Assembly: GCF_006381105.1 (NCBI RefSeq)
Contig: NZ_VDET01000008.1
Location: forward strand, 327,048 to 364,064
Origin: Flavicella sediminum
Lineage (GTDB): Bacteria; Bacteroidota; Bacteroidia; Flavobacteriales; Flavobacteriaceae
Length of the DNA stretch: 37,017 nt
Direction: 5' to 3'
Every line of letters begins with the position of its first letter. The stretch's first letter is position 1. The position numbers were made by a program, and so were the translations under genes. Below are positions 30,859 through 37,017 of this stretch, piece by piece. Below the pieces are notes generated by a model, which had not been told where the DNA came from, searched no databases, and saw only the letters and a program-made list of their open reading frames with translations.

Positions 30859-33219
30859 TTAGTGTTTTAGATATTTCCGTTTTCTGATATAAAGAAAGCC
30901 CAAACCAAAAATAGTCAAAAGCAAAATAGGTGTAAAAATATTTAAAACTTGCCAATACAGCCTGTTTTGAGAGACCAATGCTTTATCCAAAGTTCTAAGC
31001 GTTATTTGCTTTGATCTTAACTTCAAAATACCACTGTCGTCCAATAAGTAATCTACGGTGTTTTGTAAGAATTCTTTGTTGCTGAATTGTTCTTGGGTCC
31101 ATTTGTCAATTCCTAGTTCTAAAGGTTTGCCATTTTGAGTTTGGTTCGCAGCAAGGTCTCCATCAGAAATGACGACCATTTTACTAGTTGAACCAATTTC
31201 TTTGGCGCTGTTCGTTGCAAATGGTTTTTGTCGGTCTTTGTAAGCTGAGGTGAATTTACCTTCAAATAAAACCCCTAAAATTTGTTTTCCCTTAGCGTAT
31301 ATTTTTGGGTCTGGTTTTTCAGCTACAGATTTTAATTCTATGAAATTTGGAGTTTCAACAATTCTTGTCAAGACAGAACTTTCTAATAAAATGGTTTTTT
31401 TGATATTGTTTTTTAAAGTATCTATAGTTGATGGGAACTGCAATCTGATGCCACCTAAATTATGCACGATAGGATGTTTGCTGCTTGGGTTTACAACAGG
31501 GTGGTAAAACCATAAAAAGTTTTGAAAATTCGTTTTGTTTCCAGTGTTACCCGTTGCCAAAGCTATTTTTGCTGAATAGAGGTCTTTTACAATATTGTGA
31601 TTGATTCTGGCACCGTATCGAAAAAAGAAGTCATCTAAATTCAAATCTCTAGTATATGCTAATGTTCTGCCTCCTTTGTACAAACTGTCCATTTCAGCAT
31701 ACACGTGGTCTAGCATCCAAAGTGTGTTTCCTCCATTTAAGGTATATTGATCCAAAACATATTTCTCTTCTTCAGAAAAGGCTACAGTAGGTTTTGCAAT
31801 AATTGCTAAGTCGTATTTTTGTAGTTGTTCTAAAGTTTGTTTTGGTGAATTTTGTACCGAGTCTAAAGTGAATTTCCCTAAGTGATATTGTTTCGATAAG
31901 TCTTTTAGAAAACTAAATAGCTGTAGGTCTTCTAATTCGCCATTTCCAGTAAGTATCGCAATGCTTTTGTTTTTCTCAGAACTTATTTTTTTGAAGGCAT
32001 TGGAAAAAGCAAATTCTAAATTTTGAATAGAACTTTCCAACTGAGCTTCTTGACGGGTAGCTTGCGTACTGTTTTTTAAAAGTGAAATATGTTCAATTTT
32101 GTTTTTATAATGAATTGTAGCCCAAGGTAAAATGATGCTTTCTGAAACGACCCCGTTTTCTTCAACGGTTAATTTACTTGGTTCCAATCCTTTTTTTATC
32201 AGAGTTGTTAAATCGTTTTTCGGGTCAATAAATAAAACTTTTAAATTCTTATTTTCAACTTTTAATTCTCTTAATAATTGTTGTGTTTCTAGTTGTAATC
32301 GTTTAAATTCTACCGGGAAATCTCCTTCTAAATACACACGTACAACCACTTGTTCGTCTAAGTCTTTTACAAGATCTTTTGAAATAGTTGAAAGTGTATA
32401 TCGTTGATCAGAACTTAAATCCAATCGTTTCGATATTTTTGGACTAAGCAATTGCAAAACAACGATAGCTAAAGAAATATAGATAAAAGGTTTCCAATTT
32501 TTTTTGGAAGCCATTCGTGTATAAGACAAAGTGATAAAAAAGAGAGAAACACTTAAGAAGTAAATTAAATCCTGACTGTCAATAACACCTCTAGCAATGC
32601 TTTCAAAATGTACATGCATACCCAATTGAATGATAAAGTATTCCTTGTTTCCAAAAATAGAGGCAACAGAATAAAAACCATAATACATAAAAAAACAACT
32701 GACAATTGCAGCGAGTAATACAACAAGTGAATTGTTTGAAAAAGTAGAAATCCATAAGCTAATGGCAACAAAAGCACTGGCAATAAAAAGTAGGCCAATA
32801 TAGGAACCGATAAGAACTCCAAAGTCAATATTTCCAATAGGTAAAGCTAATTGATAAATACTAAAAGTATAAAGCAATGTAGGGAGTAGGGCTATGGAAA
32901 CAATACTTAGTACAGAAAAATATTTGCCCAAAATCAATTGTAAATTAGTTATGGGTTTGGTTTTTAGTATTTCAATGGTTCCTGAATTTATTTCTTCAGA
33001 AAAACTCTTCATGGCAAGTGCTGGTATTAACAAACTAAACAGCCATGGGCTAAGCGTGAAAAAACTAGTTAAATCGGCAAAACCGGCATTCAGAATATTA
33101 GAATCATTGTCGAAAAACCACAACAATAAACTGTTTAATAGTAAAAAGCTTCCTATGACAAAGTAGCCAACAGTAGTTCCAAAAAACAATCGAAGTTCTT
33201 TTTTTAATATGGCAAACAT
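30859..33219 (-). CDS. gldFG: GldF-GldG fusion, gliding-motility ABC transporter subunit
   Basis: 786 aa in one frame. Residues 1-235 are a GldF-like ABC-2 permease with about six membrane helices (FAILKKELRLFF at the start, then LIPALAMKSFSEEINSGTIEILKTKPI). From Met236 the sequence is GldG-like: an N-terminal helix at 244-262, RLDLSSDQRYTLS, IAILTGNGELEDLQLF, MVVISDGDLAANQ, and a C-terminal helix near 760-780 followed by RKRKYLKH. In Flavobacterium johnsoniae these are separate adjacent genes of about 240 and 560 residues, needed with GldA for gliding. Here no stop separates them; Met236 and an A8 tract (32498-32505) mark the joint. GldA is not in the window. Preceded by the SAM hydrolase gene, 31 bases away. 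Confidence 0.9.
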   Translation of the reverse strand: MFAILKKELRLFFGTTVGYFVIGSFLLLNSLLLWFFDNDSNILNAGFADLTSFFTLSPWLFSLLIPALAMKSFSEEINSGTIEILKTKPITNLQLILGKYFSVLSIVSIALLPTLLYTFSIYQLALPIGNIDFGVLIGSYIGLLFIASAFVAISLWISTFSNNSLVVLLAAIVSCFFMYYGFYSVASIFGNKEYFIIQLGMHVHFESIARGVIDSQDLIYFLSVSLFFITLSYTRMASKKNWKPFIYISLAIVVLQLLSPKISKRLDLSSDQRYTLSTISKDLVKDLDEQVVVRVYLEGDFPVEFKRLQLETQQLLRELKVENKNLKVLFIDPKNDLTTLIKKGLEPSKLTVEENGVVSESIILPWATIHYKNKIEHISLLKNSTQATRQEAQLESSIQNLEFAFSNAFKKISSEKNKSIAILTGNGELEDLQLFSFLKDLSKQYHLGKFTLDSVQNSPKQTLEQLQKYDLAIIAKPTVAFSEEEKYVLDQYTLNGGNTLWMLDHVYAEMDSLYKGGRTLAYTRDLNLDDFFFRYGARINHNIVKDLYSAKIALATGNTGNKTNFQNFLWFYHPVVNPSSKHPIVHNLGGIRLQFPSTIDTLKNNIKKTILLESSVLTRIVETPNFIELKSVAEKPDPKIYAKGKQILGVLFEGKFTSAYKDRQKPFATNSAKEIGSTSKMVVISDGDLAANQTQNGKPLELGIDKWTQEQFSNKEFLQNTVDYLLDDSGILKLRSKQITLRTLDKALVSQNRLYWQVLNIFTPILLLTIFGLGFLYIRKRKYLKH

Positions 33220-33250
33220 GAAAATTGAATTTTAGTTGTTAGGTATTGAA

Positions 33251-34084
33251 TTATTTAAGAAACTCAATGGTAATATTGTCACGGTAATCCAATCCAAGCA
33301 GACTAGAAGCTCCGCCTACAGTTTTTAAATTACTTTTATAGACCGCAATTTCTATAAATCCTGCTGAGTTGAAAATTGCCAACCTGCTACCGTCCGTTTG
33401 TCTTAAATGGGTTGGGAGTTTAAAGTCTACAATATCACTGTATTTGTGGTGTATTTTTTTAAAATTGTATCGACTGGCTTTCAAAATAAAATCACGTCCT
33501 TTGCCAACTTCTTTAAATAGTTTTTCGGTAATATTGCTTATAATATTTCCGTAATTATCTATGTAAATAACATTCCCAATAATTTTATGGTGCTCGTCAG
33601 ATATTTGTGGCTGTAGTTCAAAAAGCCTTTTGAAATCCTGCATGGGTTTTCCAATAACTTCCAAAGTTCCACCTCTAGCAATATGCGCAGCAACTTGTAC
33701 AAAAACATCTAATACAGAAAAACTAGTCTCTAGCCGATCATGAATATTTATTTCAACAAGTTTTGAGGGGTTTATTTCAGCAGCAATCATGGAAATTATT
33801 CCGTTATCAGGACAAACAAAATAATGCCCGTTTAATAAAAGTGCAATGTGTTTGTTTTCTTCGTTTAATTCAGAATCAACACCTATTATATGTATGGTTC
33901 CTTCAGGAAAATTTTTATACGTGTTTTTTAAGATGTAAGCAGTTTCTGTAATGTTAAATGGAGAAATTTCATGGGAAACATCTACAATTTTAGCGTCGGA
34001 AATTGTGCTGTAAATAGCCCCTTTTACAGCTCCTACAAAATGATCCTTGGTTCCGAAGTCTGTGGTTAAGGTTATTATAGGCAT
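33251..34084 (-). CDS. SAM hydrolase (DUF62, chlorinase/fluorinase-like family)
   Basis: 277 aa from ATG 34084 (MPIITLTTDFGTKDHFVGAVKGAI), the family start; the ORF runs open to 34129. Members without the halogenase loop use an Asp-Arg-His set to hydrolyse S-adenosylmethionine to adenosine and methionine. Seen: TDFG, VDVSHEISPFNI, GVDSELN, FVCPDNGIIS, GNVIYIDNYGNIISNI and a C-terminal barrel with GGASSLLGL. The role in the cell is unclear. It shares the minus strand with gldFG, 31 bases upstream, and is divergent from phoH; such neighbourhoods recur in flavobacteria (family knowledge). -7 box TAAATTTG at 34150-34143. Confidence 0.88.
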   Translation of the reverse strand: MPIITLTTDFGTKDHFVGAVKGAIYSTISDAKIVDVSHEISPFNITETAYILKNTYKNFPEGTIHIIGVDSELNEENKHIALLLNGHYFVCPDNGIISMIAAEINPSKLVEINIHDRLETSFSVLDVFVQVAAHIARGGTLEVIGKPMQDFKRLFELQPQISDEHHKIIGNVIYIDNYGNIISNITEKLFKEVGKGRDFILKASRYNFKKIHHKYSDIVDFKLPTHLRQTDGSRLAIFNSAGFIEIAVYKSNLKTVGGASSLLGLDYRDNITIEFLK

Positions 34085-34142
34085 CTGAAATTTTTGTTCG
34101 TTTTTGGGTAGCTGTTTGCAATAGTTCAATCCTATTGTTGAG

Positions 34143-34150
34143 CAAATTTA
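34143..34150 (-). promoter_or_regulatory. -7 element of the SAM hydrolase-gldFG promoter
   Basis: The minus strand reads TAAATTTG, a perfect TAnnTTTG. The start near 34136 leaves a leader of about 52 bases to ATG 34084 and makes a start at 34129 unlikely. Confidence 0.55.
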
Positions 34151-34291
34151 GTGAAATAAATATGGCTAGCCAATAGGCAGAATCATATAATTAAAAACAT
34201 AATTTTGAGAGAAATTCTAGTGTTTTGTATTGAATTTTATTAGTACTTTTATTTTTTTTATAGAAAAGAGATAAATTCTAATACTTTCAAT

Positions 34292-35239
34292 TTGAACGAA
34301 CGCAGTATTCTTTTAGAAGAAATAAATCCTAATGATTTTTTCGGACCTCAAAATAGTACCATGACATTGGTAAAAGCCTATTTTCCAAAGTTGAAAATTG
34401 TGGCAAGAGGTGCACAAATTAAAGCTTTTGGTGAACCCTTAATTCTAGATGAATTTGAGAAACGCATGGAAATGCTTGTTAAATATTTTCAGAAATATAA
34501 TAAGTTAGATGCGCATTCAATTGAGCAATTAATGACTTCAACAGGGAAATCTGAAAAAACAGGAGAAAAAGCAGATGGTGTTTTAGTACATGGAGTTGGC
34601 GGGAAACTAATCAAAGCTCAAACTGAAAACCAGCGAAGGATGGTTGAAAAAATGCAGAAGAATGACATGTTGTTTGCTATTGGTCCTGCAGGAACGGGTA
34701 AAACATATACAGCGGTTGCACTTGCTGTAAAAGCATTAAAAGATAAAGAGGTAAAACGAATTATATTAACACGTCCGGCTGTAGAATCTGGTGAGAATTT
34801 AGGTTTTTTACCAGGGGATTTAAAAGATAAATTGGATCCTTATATGCAACCTTTATATGATGCACTAAGAGATATGATTCCTTTTGAACGGTTAGAGTCT
34901 TATATAGAAAAAGGAGTCATACAAATTGCGCCACTTGCATTTATGAGAGGAAGAACCTTAGACAATGCTTTTGTTATTTTAGATGAAGCTCAAAACACAA
35001 CACATGCTCAAATGAAAATGTTTTTGACACGTATGGGAAAAAGAGCAAAATTTATCATCACAGGAGATCCAGGTCAAATAGATCTTCCTAAAAAACAAGT
35101 TTCAGGTTTAAAAGCGGCTTTGTTAACCTTAAAAGATGTAAAGGGAATTGCTAATGTTTTTCTTGACGACAAAGACGTGGTTCGTCACCGATTGGTTAAA
35201 GAGATTATCAAGGCTTATAAAAGTATAGAGACAGAATAA
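34292..35239 (+). CDS. phoH: PhoH-like ATPase
   Basis: 315 aa. Walker A GPAGTGKT at 131-138 follows the Q-like motif [14 protein letters not shown]. Walker [12 protein letters not shown] lies near 228, and the arginine-containing [18 protein letters not shown] follows. A KH-like N-terminal region (about 20-75) precedes the ATPase, as in the longer PhoH/YbeZ type that partners the ribonuclease YbeY in RNA and ribosome maturation. The start is TTG 34292, giving [18 protein letters not shown], which matches the usual N-terminus of the family; there is no in-frame ATG before it. Followed by purC. Confidence 0.93.
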   Translation: MNERSILLEEINPNDFFGPQNSTMTLVKAYFPKLKIVARGAQIKAFGEPLILDEFEKRMEMLVKYFQKYNKLDAHSIEQLMTSTGKSEKTGEKADGVLVHGVGGKLIKAQTENQRRMVEKMQKNDMLFAIGPAGTGKTYTAVALAVKALKDKEVKRIILTRPAVESGENLGFLPGDLKDKLDPYMQPLYDALRDMIPFERLESYIEKGVIQIAPLAFMRGRTLDNAFVILDEAQNTTHAQMKMFLTRMGKRAKFIITGDPGQIDLPKKQVSGLKAALLTLKDVKGIANVFLDDKDVVRHRLVKEIIKAYKSIETE

Positions 35240-35246
35240 AATTTGT

Positions 35247-35254
35247 TACTTTTG
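35247..35254 (+). promoter_or_regulatory. -7 element of the purC promoter
   Basis: TACTTTTG followed by CGC. It lies 46 bases before the purC ATG and just past the phoH stop. No TTG at -33 spacing. Confidence 0.55.
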
Positions 35255-35300
35255 CGCTGCCTATTTCAAGGTAGTTAAATATAGTTAATACCAGTATATA

Positions 35301-36248
35301 ATGAGTACAACAATAAACGATACCAATTTCAGCTTTCCAAAGCAAAAAAACATATACAAAGGAAAAGTTCGCGAAGTCTATAATATAGATGATGAGCTTT
35401 TAGTAATGGTTGCTACGGATAGACTTTCTGCCTTTGATGTGATTTTGCCAAGACAAATTCCTTACAAAGGACAGATATTAAATCAGATTGCTGCTAAAAT
35501 GTTAGAGGCAACCAGTCATCTTGTTCCTAATTGGGTGGTAGCTAGTCCAGACCCTAACGTAACGGTGGGTCATATGTGTGATACTTTTAAAGTAGAAATG
35601 GTTATTAGAGGTTATTTAACGGGGCATGCTTGGAGAGAGTACAAGTCTGGGAAAAGAGTTTTATGTGGTGTGTCAATGCCTGATGGAATGATTGAAAACC
35701 AAAAATTTGAGACTCCTATTATAACACCATCTACAAAAGCAGCTATTGGCGATCATGATGAGGATATTTCAAGAGAAGATATTTTAGTTCAAGGGATAGT
35801 ATCTAAAGAGGATTATGAACAATTAGAAACTTATACCTATTCTTTGTTTAAGAAAGGAACTGAGATTGCTGCAAAGCAAGGATTGATCTTGGTGGATACT
35901 AAATATGAATTTGGAAAAACAAAAGAAGGTCAGATTGTTGTAATTGATGAAATTCATACACCAGATTCATCTCGTTATTTTTATGCGGAAGGTTACGATG
36001 AAATTCAATTAAAAGACCAAAAACAAAAACAGCTCTCTAAAGAATTTGTTAGAGAATGGTTGATAGAAAATGGGTTTCAAGGGAAGGAAGGACAGCAAAT
36101 ACCTGAAATCACAGATGAGAAGATAGAAGAGATCTCGAATCGTTATATTGAATTGTATGAACAGATCACAGGAGAACAGTTTGTAAAAGCTGATGTCTCT
36201 GATGTTTTGACAAGGATAGAGAAAAATGTAACTGCTTATTTAAGTTAA
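35301..36248 (+). CDS. purC: Phosphoribosylaminoimidazole-succinocarboxamide (SAICAR) synthase
   Basis: 315 aa, the longer form of the enzyme. It joins CAIR and aspartate with ATP in step 8 of purine synthesis. Seen: [13 protein letters not shown] at 18-30, [13 protein letters not shown] at 38-50, [16 protein letters not shown] near 99, the catalytic [11 protein letters not shown] near 219, and DKQ-equivalent [18 protein letters not shown] near 236. Complete. It has its own -7 box and a strong terminator. No other pur genes are in the window. Confidence 0.96.
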   Translation: MSTTINDTNFSFPKQKNIYKGKVREVYNIDDELLVMVATDRLSAFDVILPRQIPYKGQILNQIAAKMLEATSHLVPNWVVASPDPNVTVGHMCDTFKVEMVIRGYLTGHAWREYKSGKRVLCGVSMPDGMIENQKFETPIITPSTKAAIGDHDEDISREDILVQGIVSKEDYEQLETYTYSLFKKGTEIAAKQGLILVDTKYEFGKTKEGQIVVIDEIHTPDSSRYFYAEGYDEIQLKDQKQKQLSKEFVREWLIENGFQGKEGQQIPEITDEKIEEISNRYIELYEQITGEQFVKADVSDVLTRIEKNVTAYLS

Positions 36249-36769
36249 GAAAAGTAGTTGTTTAGAAAACAGAAAAAGGGACTGTATTATTATGCAGTCC
36301 CTTTTTTTTGTTATTTGCTGTCGTTTTTCAGTAAATTAGTTCGTTTCCTATCTTCGAATTTTCTTCCGAAATGTAGGATTTCAATTGTCTTATTGTTCTT
36401 TTTAGTTTGAAGGATAGATTTCTCTAGCAAAAGTTCCTGGTAAAATCGCTTTATGGTTATAAGAAAATAAAAGTTGAAAAGGTTTTTACGCGTTTATTGA
36501 TGTGTGAACTGGAATTTTAGTTTTGATTTGAAGTTCTTTTTTTAGCTTCGAAGTGAGAATTAGATAAGTTTTGATCTTTTTAAGTAGAAGGTTCTTTAGT
36601 TGTTTAAGGAGTGGTTCTGTTAAAGAAAAGGCTGAAGGACTTCTGAAATTCCCTTTGAGGGGTGTTGTTTGTAAAAATAAAGTTGTTTAATTTTAGTGTT
36701 AATTGGATGTTTTATAGCGGTTTGGAGTTTGTGTTAAAACAAAGTAAAAAAATAGTTATTAAAAAGTAG
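36249..36769. other. Gene-free AT-rich stretch after purC
   Basis: Apart from the purC terminator, nothing recognisable. A minus-strand frame is open for 61 codons (36493 to TAA at 36311) and reads as Lys/Leu/Ile-rich sequence without an ATG; it could be a decayed gene end or chance. Composition is skewed to G and T on the plus strand in its second half. Confidence 0.5.
36273..36309 (+). terminator. Rho-independent terminator after purC
   Basis: A 12-bp perfect stem (AAAAAGGGACTG with CAGTCCCTTTTT), a 10-base loop and a run of eight T, 24 bases after the purC stop. Confidence 0.92.
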
Positions 36770-36799
36770 TTTGTAAAGTAAAAAGAGGTTGTATCTTTG
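36770..36799 (+). promoter_or_regulatory. Upstream promoter (P1) of a likely rRNA operon
   Basis: -33 TTTG at 36770-36773, an 18-base spacer and -7 TATCTTTG at 36792-36799, followed by CAGCCGCTAACAGCGAGAGT. An A/T-rich tract that could act as an UP element lies before it. The same module recurs at 36916-36943. Tandem promoters with TTTGCA(C/G)CCGC-type starts are usual before 16S rRNA genes in Flavobacteriaceae (family knowledge). Confidence 0.7.
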
Positions 36800-36943
36800 C
36801 AGCCGCTAACAGCGAGAGTAGTTGGTAAAAGAGTTCCTTAGGATGTTGATTGAGGGTTAAAAAACGGAATAAGAAAATAATTAAAATTTTATTTTTTTAT
36901 AAAGAAAAAAGCTTTTACATTTGCAGCCGCTAACCGCGAAAGT
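36796..36943 (+). repeat. Direct repeat of the promoter-leader module
   Basis: 24 bases from 36796 recur at 36920-36943 with two substitutions (TTTGCAGCCGCTAAC core exact). The copies are 124 bases apart, and each begins inside a -7 box and extends over the predicted first transcribed bases. Confidence 0.8.
36916..36923 (+). promoter_or_regulatory. Downstream promoter (P2) of a likely rRNA operon
   Basis: TACATTTG is a perfect -7 box, preceded by about 45 bases of nearly pure A/T. The -33 position is TTTT rather than TTG. It is followed by CAGCCGCTAACCGCGAAAGT. The transcript would run off the window end; no 16S sequence is reached within it. Confidence 0.7.
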
Positions 36944-37017
36944 GTTTAGGGAGTTAGTTCTTAAAAAGGTTTGGAGTTGTGGTTTAGAAAGTGTTAAAAA
37001 AAATAATTCAGATTTTA

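Noticed and set aside
32565-32837. Minus-strand 90-aa frame inside gldFG
   Set aside because: Out-of-frame shadow of the permease half, with no promoter or family match.

Overview
The window is about 37 kb of AT-rich chromosome from a member of the Bacteroidota, most likely family Flavobacteriaceae. The evidence is gliding genes gldF/gldG, an S16 protein with a long Ala/Glu-rich tail, a DnaE with an N-terminal proofreading exonuclease, PAS-LuxR and TM2/DUF2752 genes, and many promoters of the Bacteroidota type (-7 TAnnTTTG, -33 TTTG/TTG). Genus cannot be decided from the sequence alone. No phage, transposase, CRISPR array or defence island is visible; most of the window is core genome.

Layout. 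Positions 1-4.6 kb: mnmD (tRNA wobble modification) divergent from ilvE, then nadA-nadB (de novo NAD), closed by a strong bidirectional terminator. 4.67-7.35 kb, minus strand: a four-gene operon (ABC ATPase, permease, YtrA-type GntR regulator, small surface-type protein) with a promoter and candidate operator in front. 7.35-7.77 kb is a gene-free stretch with three perfect inverted repeats. 7.77-9.03 kb: PAS-LuxR regulator and an NTP pyrophosphohydrolase-like protein. 9.1-13.05 kb: small membrane proteins, a Kir-type K+ channel, a lipoprotein, a TM2-DUF2752-DUF423 cluster, an exported rhodanese behind a CRP/FNR-like palindrome, and a secreted LamG-like protein. 13.1-15.1 kb: rpsP-rimM-trmN6, with an 18-copy heptamer array between rimM and trmN6. 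15.3-18.5 kb: a two-repeat lipoprotein and the ugpQ-glpD glycerophospholipid pair. 18.67-20.63 kb: katA-dps oxidative-stress pair. 20.8-27.6 kb: dnaE, hemW (preceded by a 12-copy heptamer array that runs to its start codon), a SPOR lipoprotein and a YjbR-family protein. 27.7-30.5 kb: two serine hydrolases and an M20 dipeptidase. 30.6 kb: tRNA-Leu(UAG) with its own promoter and terminator. 30.86-34.08 kb, minus: a SAM hydrolase and a single ORF that joins GldF and GldG. 34.3-36.25 kb: phoH and purC. The last 770 bases hold no recognisable gene but end in two tandem promoter-leader modules that look like the front of an rRNA operon lying beyond the window.

The most unusual features are the heptanucleotide tandem arrays at gene boundaries (two are one-base variants of each other, AACACTT and AACACTC), the GldF-GldG fusion with an A8 tract at the joint, and the structured intergenic region at 7.44-7.77 kb. 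Promoter positions settled several start codons: three genes begin with GTG or TTG beside well-placed signals, and several longest-ORF starts were rejected because they lie inside or upstream of the -7 element.
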